NCBI GenBank assembly: GCA_013396995.1
Contig: VWZP01009941.1
Span: 3,696,871-3,760,870, forward strand
Length of the DNA: 64,000 bases
Source: Dicaeum eximium
Taxonomy: Eukaryota > Chordata > Aves > Passeriformes > Dicaeidae
Direction of reading: 5' to 3'
Shown piece after piece: positions 35,886 through 48,250 of this stretch. A program made the position numbers and the translations under genes. Within the stretch, counting starts at the first letter, position 1. The number at the start of each line of letters is the position of its first letter. Below the pieces are notes generated by a model that saw only the letters and a list, made by a program, of their open reading frames with translations, was not told the origin of the DNA and did no database searches.

Positions 35886-38800
35886 GTGCCATTTCTATAA
35901 TAGTCATGTAATATATGTACAGTAACTGGCAGAAGTAGTGGAAAGCCAAACATAATATTGCTGCTGGTGTTATGTGCACCTTTTGTTCTTATCACTTTTG
36001 TATGCTTAGTTTACTTGAGAGGTCACAATATTCCATATGTTGCAGGGGAGTAAGTTCTGTCATCTGTAGTATCACTTCTTCAGACAAACTTGCACTCTGT
36101 GTGTGTGTGTGTGTATATAACTATACTTTAAAAAAACCTCCAAAACACCAAACCAATCCCCAAATAAAAACAAACAAAACCCCCTTGCCTACCCATCTGC
36201 CCTTTAGTTCTCCTCCAGATTCTTTCCAGAAATGAGCATAACTTTCACTTTGCTTACTTGACCTCTAAGCAGTTTTCAGATCACATTGCTGAAGTCTGTC
36301 CTACTTCTTAGTCCTTTGTCTTGCCTTCTTGCATCTTTTCCTCTTTTATGTTACTTGCCTTTTTTTCTTGTCTGTTCTGCTTTTGCCTTTTCTGAAACAC
36401 ACAAAAAAGAAACTTCAGGAAGCTTTACTAAAAATCACACCTGTGCTACAGATCATCATATTTCCATCTGCTTAACATGAATCATTTGCTGTGATGCCAC
36501 TGTGTTTGTAGCTAGAAGCTTTCTGCCTTTCCTGCAGTCCTTAGTCTGTTTTTTCAATGTATTCTGTCTGGTGGGAACACTGTTTTTATTTCTGTTACTG
36601 ATTTCTCATAAGCAAGTAGTTAATGCTGTTCTTTTGGATATTACGCCTTCTTTCCCTGCCCCTCACCTTGGAGAATGCAAACCTTTGTTCATTTTGGTCA
36701 GAATATGTAACATTGGGAGTGAGTCAGCTGTTTGCATTCAAAGTTTTATTTAGTGGTTCTTTTTAAACCGTGGATATGATCAAAAGCCATCAACAGCTAG
36801 GTAACTTTCTTTGATAAGCCTTTGCCTGTTTCTGATGTAAACGATGAAAAGCAATAAACTAGGTATTCTTTTATTTTTTTTTTAATTGAAAGGTTTGATT
36901 GATATTTGTCAATTTATGCTTTTTAGACAAATTGGGCACTTCCAGAATTGGTGGATTTATAGCTGCCAGCTACCTCGAGTCTGTATTTATATAACATATC
37001 ATTGGTGATGGTTTGGCTGAAGTGCATTGCAACATTTTTTTTTCCTTGTTTTAATCGGAATGAGTTTGATGCCATTAAATCTTCTTTCTTACACTAACAC
37101 TGCTAATCTATATTTAATCAATTAAAATAATGGAACTGTACAGTTCTGAGATGTGAATTTTTGGGAAGATTACAACATAAACTATTGAGACAATGCTTGT
37201 AGACTATTATTTGGTTGGTAACAATTTAAGAGACTGGTTTATTCACAGAGCATCAAGAAGAGCCTCTTGTTTGCATGGTTGTGTGTGGTGCAAGGTGATC
37301 CTGGAATAGTCTGTCCATTTGTATCAGTGAGAATCTGCATATCCAGGTCTAAACATACATTTTGCAGAAGGAAAAATCAGTTCTGGGGGGAGTTGAGCTG
37401 ATCTCTAACACTGGAGTATGTAATACATGAATGACTATAAAAATATTCCTGCAGTGATCTTAGGTGTGTTGGTTTTCTATTTTGCTCACACTGGGACAAG
37501 TCTGAAGTGTAATTAATTATGAAACTTTAAAGTGTCTTCAACTACTACATAAAGTTCAGAGCCTCCTCAAAACTCTTCTACTACCTGAAGAAGATTTTGA
37601 AGCACTGTGCTTACTCTCCTCCAGAAAAACTATGTTTTGCAAGTGTCTATGTCTGATCAGTGTTTACTTCAAATTTACTTTCTCATATTCTTATGTTCTC
37701 CTTAGGTAGCCTACTTAGATGACAGAATTTTAATTTTCCTCTCATGAGTATTTAATTTGTTTTATATTCTTTTGGCAAGATTTGAATTTGCCATTGTTAC
37801 CAAATGTGTATTTTTTTTTTCTTTTCAAACCCGTATTTGAACTGTTACGAAATAAATCTTGCAAAGCAGGGCACCATTTGAAGGCAGTTGAGTGAAGGAC
37901 AAAGCAGAAAAGCTCTAAATACATAATTCTTTTTGTGTTGGTGGTCATTGGGTGGATTTAAACTAGCTTTGTGCTCTGAAGCATTGCCAAAGTTCTTGTG
38001 TTTTGGTTGTTTGAGGCAGGGATATGTTTTCTAAGAAGCAAAGAAAAAAAGCCTTAGATGGTGTGATTCATACTTTGTTAAACCTTAAGATACAATGAGA
38101 AAGCCTATGGAAATAGCCACATTATAGATGATGTGCCTTACTCATAGATAATAAAGTACAGAAAACAGTGCAAGGTGTGAAGCTGCCAATGGCCTTGATT
38201 GCTCTCCTCTTCCTGAACGCAAGCTGAGAATACTTTTCACCAAGCAAGACAGAGGCTGCAGTGCATCCCTCAACTATTATCAAATAAATGCTCAATGCAC
38301 ATTCCTCCTGAATGTTTGTTATTGTATAGGGGATACCTAAAGAAAAATTCTAGTGCATATTATGACATTTGATCATCTGTAATGGTAACAACTGTATAAT
38401 TTAGACAAGTGTTTGTGTTTTACATGGTTACTTACATGGTGAGTTTGTAGCTGTTTAGTAGCTTTTGGGACAACAACTCAAGGCCTAGAAATGTAAGTTA
38501 CACTTCTCTTATGCTCTTTTTTGCTGCAGAAGGCACACTTAGTAGGCCACTAGATAATTGTCCTGTGGCAGGGGCAGGATATTTGACTACTACTTGCTTT
38601 AATTCTGGCCTCTAGTTTATGGGAACAGCCAGATTGCCCTGGTGTGGCTAATTCCAACTGCTAGAGGAGGAGCAAACCGGTACTAAGCAAGTCTGAATAT
38701 GTGTTACTGTACCAAAGAAAGATGACTTAAAACTCCTGTTGGTCTTTTATGTGAGTAAAATTACAGATAGATGTGAAGCAGTGAGCTAAAATACTTTTCT

Positions 38801-41800
38801 CATCAATGTTTCTAAATAACGTGTTCAGAACTCTTTTGTGAAGCTTGAAAGATTTATGAGGTGGAGAGGTATTGGAGGAACATGATTGTCTGTAGTCTTT
38901 ATTTAATAATTATAATAAATTAAAAAAAACTTTAAAACTTGCTAATCCATCTGTTTTAACTCTCTCTGTTGAAACAATTGTGGGAGATGTGTTTTTGTTC
39001 TGTTGATTGCCTTATTCCCTGAATCAATGTGCTGTACATTTTCTGTTGAAGACCCAGCTGATCATGGGCTAAAGGATGAAGGATGTAATGCTGGAAGTAT
39101 AAAAATAACATACTTGACACTTGAAAAAACTCCCCACAAAATAACTTCTTACATTACCATAGTGTTACTATCATAGTGGTCATGGTGGTTTCTAATTTTG
39201 TGTGTTTTTTTTTTTTCCCCCACTAAATGGATGTATACTTTCAGCTCAATTTGTAAAGAGCTGCAAGTTTATGTACAGTCAATTCTGTTCTTTAAAATAC
39301 ACATAAACCAACTGTCAAGTGGCATTTCCATATTAAGCAGTTCTATAAAGTTTTTTAGTCTTTACAATTTTAAAACAGTGATAAATATTAAAAAATTTAT
39401 TATATAAGCAACAAACTATATAAATGGATAACTTAATGGAAGATGTTGAGATAATGCACACATTATGAGTTTTTTGGATCCCTTGATAAAATTTGTGTTT
39501 TCTATACTAATTTATGATTTTTCACCATTTCTTAACAGCAGCATCCCAACCTTCTGCTTTTAATATAAGCAGTATGGATTAAATGTAAATATGGTTTTAT
39601 AATTTATAATTTATAAACTATGTCATTTGAGTTAGAAAACCCCAAACTATATATTTGTTACATCAGAAGTACTGAAGGAATGGCTGTGCAGTCATACTAT
39701 GAAGGTTTTCCTAAGCTGGTTTGTGCTTGTTCCCACTCTGCTCCCTGCTGATTGTTATAAATGTGTAGGTATGCTGATTTAACACATTGGCTATTTCAAT
39801 TTTAATATTACTGTTATTATAGTTGTTATTATAATTATATCCTATTATTATTGTTATTATTATATCCTATTATTATTTTTAAGCATGCGGGGATGACAAG
39901 GAGAGGGGGGAAGTGTTTGACTTCCCTCTGCAATTCCTACTAAAACTACCAAGAAAAGAAGAAACCTGGTAAAGACCTCTCTTACTGACTTGATTTGAAA
40001 ATATCACATGAAGAATTTTCTGTATTTTTCCAATTGTCACAGAAATAAAGAGCTGTTTCAGTCAGGATGAGAGCAGCTCAAACAGTAGAGCTGTGAAATT
40101 GTCATGAAGATATGGAAGAGGGTGTTTCTAGCAGATCTTTCAGCATCATGAAAATAGGGTTAATATGGGAGTGAGGGTTCAGCTTCACGGAACGGTTTTG
40201 GGAAATGATGTAGCCTTTAGAACTCCTTAAAGTCAGCCTCACGGGACTTAACCCAATTCTCTTAATCTCTTTCACTTTTCTAATATAGAATATTTGCGCA
40301 TAGAGTTGTTAAAACATTGTGGTGAAGTACAGCAGGTTGAGATGACTTTGTTTCTCCTAAGTTTTGCCAAAACTTGCCACAATGAAGAGCTATGTGAACC
40401 AGAAGCGTGGAAGTGTGTGGTGGTGGCAGCTGGCTCTTTAGTTTCCACATTCGTCTGAGTGGTTGGTGATCAGCAGTTTTCAGTTTAAATGTGTGTGTAG
40501 TTAAGAGAGTCAATACTATTCTGAGAAAAGTCCATACTATTTCTGAGAAAACTCTGCTTTGGTAATGGTATTGGGCAAATTGCCAACAGCCCTGACCTTT
40601 TCTGGCCGACAGATTCTTCCGGTGTTTGTTGTTTGCACGACTGCAGTTTTGGGAGAGAGCATTATTTTCCATCTCTGGGAGGTGTGTTGCACTTTGAACT
40701 CTGGGACTGTCTGCTTCTGAGAAATCTAAAATAACTCCTTACCACAACATCACAATTTGAGGATTTGTGGAGATGGTCATAGTCATCCTGGGTTGTGTTT
40801 TCCAAAACAATTTCCTGTCATATGCACATCTTTTTCTGTCTGAAGATTTGCAGATTAAATTTACTGTATCATATGATACTACTAACCTGTTGCACTATGT
40901 GAGATTTATTACAGTGTTAGCAGAAAATGTTTCAACATCTCTCTCTGTTAAGTCAGCATCATATGTAGGAGTCGTTGCATGTATAGGAAAATTCTCATGC
41001 CAAGTTAGTACTATTCTTTCATTCCTTAAATGCTCCAACTTTGAAATACTGAAATAGTATGACATGAAAGTTAAAAGCTATGATATTTCTAGTTAACAGT
41101 GTCTTTATATCTCTTTCCAATGACTGTGATAATTACTTGCTTCCTTGAGATGTCATTCAGGTTGCACATTACACACTGATTATTTGTAGTCTATGAGTGT
41201 CACCTCAGTTAGTAGTGTAATGGTTTTTGATCTTTGGAGTGTGGTGCTGTGGGCACAGTACTGCTTTGGAAGCTCTTCCTTCTACCACCCTGCTTTCAAT
41301 CTGTTGAAAAATGCATTCTGAACTGCTTGTGTTCCTTTGAGTAGAAACTATTTCTTCCAGCATTTCAAAACCTCTTGACTTTTACCTTCATATTTGTTTG
41401 AAATTGATGTGTTACTCATGCAGCGTTAACAACGTTAACTCACAATCTCTAATCCTTTATTGTGCTTTTGTGATTGTATGATCCTATAATATCAGTATGA
41501 TTCTAGTATTACAACTGAATCCAAAAAGGTTGGTGCACTGCTTTATTTGACAGATGGACAGATCACATGAGCCTGTGGCTGAAGATAGAAGGGCAGTGGA
41601 GAGAGAAGAAATTCTTATCCTTTAAGTATATACAACTCCAGACACCGTTCAAAAAGTACATAGTTCTCTGTTGACTTAAAACTGAGATGCCAACTGTTTG
41701 CCTGTTTTTGTTTACATATTTGCCACTACAGAATTAAAATTACATTATAGAGCTATCTAGATAAAGGGGTGACCAGTAACTTGTGCTCAGGCTGGAGGGG

Positions 41801-44299
41801 TTTAGAATTATAGTTCTGTGGTAGGTACTTTTGTGTAATAGCTGGAATCTGACTTATGTCTGTACTGTTACAAGTGGCAAAATGTCTTAGTATTAAATTC
41901 ATGCTGTATCTCTGCTGCTGTTTGGTGGGTAGTTCTTATTTGCTCTGTCTTCTAATTGAGCAACTCTGTATTTTCATAGTATTAGTTTGGGTTATTCCCT
42001 CCTGGTCTTTTAAAGGATAATATGCATGCACATCCTCTTTCACTTACAAAGCATTTAGGCAAATAAAATTGTGTTGTTCCTTCTTCTCAGTTGTTTGGGA
42101 GAGGAGTTAGATGAGCTAGCCCAAAACTTTTTTGGAATGGCCAGCTGCTGATATGTGGTAGCTGCATTTCTGCCATGCAGAACACCTTGCCTGTCATCCA
42201 GATCACCAAGAAGCAGAGGTCCAATCCTTTGCTGCTCTTTCCAGTTTCAAGGGACCTACTTTCCAGGTCCTAACTGGACGCAGCCTGGCTCAGCCTGCTT
42301 ATGTTTACCAAGGAAGAGAGAGCTGTGCCAATGTCTGCCCACCCTCCTTATTTGGCCATTGCCCTTTTGCAGAGTCCCATGGCCTGCATGGCAAAGAAGT
42401 GTATAGGTAGCTGTTAGTGGTGATGAACACAGATTCCTTCTTTCCCTCCTTGTCTCCAAAGCAGCCATTCCCAGTTAGGCTGTGATGAGGTAAGAACACT
42501 TTTAAGTCAGGTAGCACGCCTTGCAGAATTCAGAAATTAGTGAAAAAACCTGGGAACTAGTTGCAGCCTGGATTCTCTGGTCTCCTTACATAGGTGGGGA
42601 CATTTTATCTTCCAGTATTGAGAAGGTATTTTTTCATCATTGCCTCTGATTTTCTTTATCCATGGCAAAACATGAGTTTTGGAAGCTCTTGAATAAGCAC
42701 AAGGATCCTTGTGTGATGTTTGGAGATAAAAACATTGCAGAAAGCAGGACAATCCTTATGCAAAATTCACAGAACTGAAGATACATGATCTGAAATACTT
42801 TTCAAAAGAAAGATGAAGACTCATGTTCTGCACTGGGAGGTGTTAGTGTATGTAACAGTGACAGCCAAAATGAAGAGGTTTTGGGTCAAATTCTTACAGG
42901 CTAATTAAGCAGTATGTATTCTTAGGAGAGGAATGTCTGGTGCAGAAGATTTTACAACCCCAGTCTGCATTTGCCTTCATGTCTCTCAGTCTTCAGGGTG
43001 CATTGTAAATGAACAAAGCTCCATGTGTGTATGTGTTTTGTAAGGCCTTGTCTATCCTCTGGAAAGTTGTCTGAACTCCTGCATCTCAGGGATGCAGCAA
43101 TGCCCTCCTGCAATCTCAAATCTTGCTTTGTTTTTCACCATCTAGCTTTTTAACCGTGACCATCTGTGCACTGCTTCTCAGAGGTTCATGAAATATATTT
43201 CAGGTAAGCAGGTGTACTGGTGTGTTCAAGTTGACTACAGAGGAGCCCATGGAGAACAAATAACTAAGGGTCAAAGTTCGAAAACACGTTCTTACTCTAT
43301 TTTGTTTTTTAAAATTTGAATGCATGAGAGGGTGTTTGTGAGAATTTGCAGTACAGCTGAGCCACAGCTGCAGAGACCGAGTCTGGTGGAAGAGGAGTTG
43401 TCAGCTTTGGTTTTCTGGCAACTGGGGACAGCAAAGGCAAATGCTCAGGTATGCTCTTAAGGATGGGAATGATATTCCTGTTTGGGTAAAAACAGCCATC
43501 CTCTTTATGTAACAAGTCATTGTGACATGGAATGAGGAATATTTGTGTTGTCTGTGAGCAGTGTGACTTGGCCTCATCTATTTCCTCTAGAAATGTACCT
43601 TTAGTTTCAGTGTTCCTCTCCCATCGTCCATCTGTATTGTTCACTGGATTTAGTATTTTTGTTTGTGCTGCAATCTTTATAATACCCAGATCTATTCACA
43701 TTTGTCTAACACAGCTAGAAAATGACATCATACAAATTCCCATGTTCCAGAAATAAATGGACTAAGTGGAGACCTTGGGGTAACCCGTCTGGTATACCTG
43801 AATGAAACGGTGATGGAATCCCAGCCAGGAGCTTTGCTTAGGTGCCTGCTTTCCTTGCCTGGCTTCTGCTTTCTTTTGCTCCAATTTAAACTTGGAATAG
43901 GAGTAGTTAAACCCAGCTTTTGTGCAAGCAGAAGTTAGCAGTCTAATCTAATTTTTGTGCTTAAACACAAAACTAAGGTCTGAGCTTCTGTTTGTGAAGT
44001 ACTTACCACTTTTTACATTATTAGTGTACATAATAATGTACATATATATGAAGGAAGGTAACTTTTCTAATGCATTTACTGTTGCTCACAGCTAGCTTGT
44101 AGCACACAGTTTCCAGCAACAATTATTTTCTGTAGTCTTTGATTTCTACCTAGATCAATTCTCTTCAACTTGTTCTCTTTTTTTGTCAGATTGATTGTTG
44201 CCAGGTCTGCAATTTGCATAGTACTTTTGAAGTCTCTAGAATGAAATGCCTGATTGAGCTGCCAAAAAACCTCAGTCATGGTGCAAGAAATTGGACTTA
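35886..44299. other. Intergenic DNA downstream of UBE2V2
   Basis: Mostly AT-rich, with simple repeats: a short (TG)n at 36099-36114, ATT-rich tandem units at 39815-39880, and a 21-base imperfect duplication at 40511-40551. The longest frames, 130 codons on the minus strand at 40280-40672 and about 83 codons near 42155, have no domain that I recognise. Part of the beginning may be extended UBE2V2 3' UTR. Confidence 0.5.
40511..40551 (+). repeat. Imperfect 21-base tandem duplication
   Basis: CAATACTATTCTGAGAAAA is followed two bases later by CCATACTATTTCTGAGAAAA, differing by one substitution and one added T. Confidence 0.75.
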
Positions 44300-44304
44300 G
44301 GCCA

Positions 44305-44655
44305 TTGCTATATCCTGACATGGATGTACCACGACAGGATGTACCAAGACAGAGAGAGACTATTTACAAGGGCATGTAGTGACAGTACAAGGGGGAATGG
44401 CTTCAAATTGCCAGGGGGTAGGTTTGGATTGGATATTACGCAGAAATTTTTCATTGTGAGGGTGGTAAGGCACTGGAACAGGTTGCCCAGAGAAGTTGTA
44501 GATGCCCCATCCGTGGAAGTGTTCAAGGCCGGGCTGGATGGGGCTCTGAGCAACCTGGTCTGGTGGAAGGTGTCCCTGTCCAAGGCAGTCAGATTGGCAG
44601 TAGATGATCTTTAAGGTCCCTTCCAACCCAAACCATTCTATGGTTCTGTGATTAT
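44305..44655 (+). mobile_element. CR1 LINE 3' end, plus strand
   Basis: A clear CR1 terminus: 'ggaatggcttcaaattgcca', 'ggtttggattggatatta', 'ggcactggaacaggttgccc', 'gtgttcaaggccgggctgga', then the end motif 'aaggtcccttccaaccca' and tail 'cattctatggttctgtgatt'. The two open frames over it are CR1-derived shadows. It is 5'-truncated and one of the least diverged CR1 pieces here. Confidence 0.95.
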
Positions 44656-45280
44656 TTGAGATGAGACCTTGCCAAATTGGTCCAAATTCCAGTTGGTGGA
44701 AAACAGCAGAAATCCTTTTGTACTCTTTCTTTGGTTTACCGACGTCATGACTTGGAGGTGCTGAACAAAGCATGCTGCTAATTTTAATTTACAGTAAACA
44801 TTTGACACACATCGAGTCTTTTTCTCTTCTCCAAGCTGCCAACTTGCAAACTGCCTTTGGTAAAGCATCCACGCTGTAGTACCTTTGGTAGAGAAACACC
44901 TGCTAGCCCATGAAAATCTGGATTATTTGCCTGCACATAAAAAGGTTTATAAGAAGTGGCTACAAGAGAAAACATACAGGTAAACTTACCTTGAATAGTG
45001 TTAAGTTGCCTCTATGTGCAAATGGGACACTCCAGGGAGATGCCTGATAGCAGAAGGAATCAAGAAAAAGTTATTTATTGTTTCTGTATACAGGAAAATA
45101 TTTTGAATGTAGAAGGGGGCCAAGGGATTTAAAAGCTTATGTCTTTGCTCTTCACAACTTACCGAATATGCAAAAAAGAATCAAATTATTAACTTCTCAA
45201 TGTATACAACTTAAAAGGAGGAGACTTTGCAGAAGTTCGGGTAAATGTTCTCTTACTGAGGCTTCTTGAAATTAATTATA

Positions 45281-45316
45281 ATTAATTTTTAAATTACAAT
45301 TAATTTTTAAATTACT
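45281..45316 (+). repeat. 18-base AT-rich tandem duplication
   Basis: Two adjacent copies of ATTAATTTTTAAATTAC followed by A or T, within an AT-only patch that runs from about 45269 to 45336. Confidence 0.85.
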
Positions 45317-45921
45317 ATTAAAATAATTAATTAAATTTCTTTTCCTCTCAGCATAATCTGCAGGAACCATGGTGTTTGAATCTCAGTAGGCCTGCTCTAG
45401 TCCTAGGTGATACTCAAAATAAATCTTCAGTCATTATTACTGGTGCACAGTTATTATTAGAAGTGTAAGTTTAGGAAAGACAGAAACTGCAGGTAAAAGT
45501 TTGCACATTTACATGATAGGTGGTCAGTGCATTATTGATATCAAAGGAAACAGGGATTACTTTGGAATGTGTTCAGAGTGCTCTACCAAATGTTTAATTA
45601 CTGGGTCATATAATTGATTTTGATATGGCATCAAGTGTTCAACACCAGAGACCAGACTTAATTGGTACTTTTATATTAAAAAAATAAAACAAATCCAAAA
45701 CCAAAAAATCCAATTGTATTCCTTACCCAAATGAAAATGGCTTTTGCCTGAAGGTAAATCTTTGTTGAGTGCACACTTGTAAAAGAGATATTGGGAAGAG
45801 CAGCCTGTTGTTCAGGCAGTCACAGGTAATATTCAAAATGCTTTAAAAATGGAATTTGTGTCTTTGTGAGAGGCAGCATGGCAAATAATCCTGTTTTATG
45901 TCTGTGTCTTCCTGTTTCTAG

Positions 45922-46049
45922 AAAAGGTGGGATGATGGCTGCTGATGGGGCTAATCAGAACAGCAGTGGGGGTGCAGGGGTTTTTGATTCATCAGATAAT
46001 TCAGTCTCTCATCAAATTGAAATAGAACCTGGTGGAAAATTACCTGCAG
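45922..46049 (+). CDS. Unidentified exon with coding character, start plus 39 codons
   Basis: A 128-base segment with textbook exon borders: polypyrimidine and acceptor TCTTCCTGTTTCTAG before it, donor GTGAGC after 46049. Ten bases in is a tandem start, ATGATGG, with G at -3, opening a frame through the exon: MMAADGANQNSSGGAG, VFDSSDNSVSHQIEIE, PGGKLPAG, with the last codon split after its first base (phase 1). Composition (acidic, Ser/Gly/Asn-rich, no stops) resembles the disordered N terminus of a nuclear or regulatory protein. I do not recognise the family. The frame is also open upstream (from 45866) across the acceptor, so an upstream coding exon is possible. No matching second exon was identified. 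It lies 10.7 kb past UBE2V2. It could be the first coding exon of a neighbouring gene, or an alternative exon. Confidence 0.4.
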
Positions 46050-47089
46050 GTGAGCAAGAGAAAGTCAGAGTGACATTTTCTGTGTTAGTTTACTAGAATA
46101 TGCACAGTGTCAAGTTTTAACTGCCTGTGGAGGTGATTGTGGAGATCAGATCTCCTTATGGTCCTTTGCTGCAACTTGGCCTATAGTACAGTATAATATC
46201 TGATTTTGTTCTTGTTATGGGATTGATGAAAGCAGTCTTTCATATACTGTTGCCTTTCTCTTCCTCTGTGTATGCCAGAGGCATGTGCTGCTTTAGGTCT
46301 GGGTGATATCCAAGGGAAGGGATTAACTTTCATTAAGGTACTTAGTGAGTGTGGACTGGTATCAGACATATTATTTCACTCTGTGTCTGGGTCAGCTATA
46401 TTTTCAGTAATAGATTATTGTGGAATTATTAATTTGTCCTTGATGGTTATCATTAGCTCTGTGATAATTGGAATGGTGGTGGTAAAAACCAGTGAATGGA
46501 TAAAACCAATGAAGTGTTAAGGCATATCTGACCCTGACTGCTTGCTTTTCCTCACCTGTAGAAAGAAGCAGGTGGTAAAATTTTCACTTGGCTTGTGATA
46601 TCTATGGTAGATGGTATAAATATTGAAGAGTTTCTTGTGAGAAGGGGCTTTTGAGCTTTTGTTCCAGCTGAATCCTGACGAGGCAGGGTCAGAAATCCTG
46701 GCAGCTGGTGCTGGTGGGAGCCTGCAAAACCATCAATCACGGCATGCAGCCAGCAGCTCTTTGTGCAGGAGAGGCCAGGGTCTGGGCTGGCAGGGCTTTT
46801 GTGCTCAGCAGCAGTGGCAGGCAGTGCCAGAGGTGGTCCCCAGCACTTGGCAGAGAAATTACCCCTGACTCCCTGACTGAGCAGAGCCACAGCCCAGAGC
46901 AGGCTGCTGAGGAGGGTGCAGCTCTGCAGATTTGGGGCTGGGGATCTCTCACTGAGGCTGGAGCAAGGCAGATGAGCTCCTTGTCTGCACAGATGTGGTG
47001 GGATAGCTGACACTGCTGTAGCACTGCAGTGGCTGGATGGAGGCTCTTTAGGAGGCCACACCATAGTTACAAATGGGAATGGTTGGAGC
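46050..47089. other. Sequence between the orphan exon and CR1 remnant
   Basis: 46050-46640 is ordinary AT-rich DNA. 46640-47070 is clearly richer in G and C, with overlapping frames on both strands (up to 170 codons on the minus strand). Those frames have no recognisable domain, and the segment adjoins the CR1 remnant, so it may be repeat-derived. Confidence 0.4.
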
Positions 47090-48250
47090 TCTGCTTTGGG
47101 AAGAGATGAGAGTCAGCTGGGATCCTGCAGGTCAGTGTTAGAGGGCACACCAGCACGTGGGGTGGTGGTGTGGATGTCTGCTGTGAGGAATTACACAAAG
47201 CTGTCTTCAGATACTTGGAAGAAGCCTTGTGGTCACTGGCTCAGATCCTTGTGGGAGTCTAGCCAAACATCCCAATACATGCTGGAAGGACAACACATCC
47301 GGGCACAAGGAATCCACGAGGTTTCTGGAGTGCATTGGGAACAACTTCCTGATAAGGTGATCAAGAAGCAAATGAGGGGACATACTGTGCTGGACCTTGT
47401 ACTGGCAGTGAAGGAAAGGCTGATCAGGGATGTGAGGGTTGAGGGCAGCAGTAACCATGAGATTGGGCTGTGTGGGATCCTGAGATGAGGGGGGAAAGGG
47501 GAAGAACTGCACTTTAGGAGAGCTCTTTGGTCTGTTCAGGGATTTGCATGGAAGAATCCCAGAGGAGATAATCTTGGAGAGAACTGGGGTCCAGGAGGGC
47601 TGCTTGGTTCTCATCCATGGTGAGGAGCCATCCATTCCAATGAGCAAATCAAGCAAAACCAAGCATGGATTTACAGTGGATGGCAACTTTCTACAATGAC
47701 ATGACATGAACAGTGGCTGTTCTTTATTTCAGCTTTATCAAGCCTTGCATCACTGTCTCCCATAACAGTCTCATAGACAAACTAATGGTGTATGGAGTAG
47801 ATGTTTGGACAGTGAGATGGATTTACCTGGCAGAACTGCTGGGCTCAAAGCATTATAATCAGTGGCATGAAGTTCAGGCAGAGGCTGGTCCTCAAGGGTA
47901 TACCCCAGAGGTCAGTCCTGGGGTCAAATACTGTTGGATATTTTCACTAATGACCTGGATGATGGGATAATGTTTTGATGCACCCTCAGCAAACTTGCAG
48001 ACAAAAGTAAAAATAAAATGAAGCAGTGTTTGATAGACTACAACTGAGGCCAACAGCTTCCTAGGCTGCATTCAGACTGTTATCAGGAGGCTGAGGGAAG
48101 TGATCCTTCCCCTCTCTTCAGCACAGATGAGGCCACATCTGGAGCACTGGGCCCAGTTCTGGGCTCTCCAGTTCAATGGGGACATGGATGTGTCCTTCAG
48201 TATTCTGTGGACTCAATGGAATAATATTGCCAACTGCTGAAGGACAGATG
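47090..48250 (+). mobile_element. Degenerate CR1 LINE with part of its ORF2 (reverse transcriptase)
   Basis: About 1.16 kb of CR1 ORF2-like sequence. Near 47470 a segment resembles the region between endonuclease and reverse transcriptase. From about 47745 the translated remnant reads TVSHNSLIDKLMVYGVD, WTVRWI, then 'VSPGVKYCWIFSLMTWMMG', with DNA of the 'gcaccctcagcaaacttgcaga' type after it, all matching CR1 RT blocks in order. A CR1 3' region stretch ('gaggccacatctggagcact') follows after a deletion. Many stops and indels make it non-functional. It reaches further 5' than any other CR1 copy here. Boundaries are approximate. Confidence 0.75.

Noticed and set aside
44291..44773. Frames of 91-137 codons
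   Set aside because: They largely overlie the CR1 3' end and read repeat sequence.
46552..47064. 170-codon minus-strand frame
   Set aside because: Longest frame in the window, but Ser/Leu/Cys/Pro-rich with no domain, in a GC-rich patch open on both strands and next to a CR1 remnant.
47096..47707. 130- and 166-codon frames on opposite strands
   Set aside because: They lie in degenerate CR1 sequence; not an independent gene.
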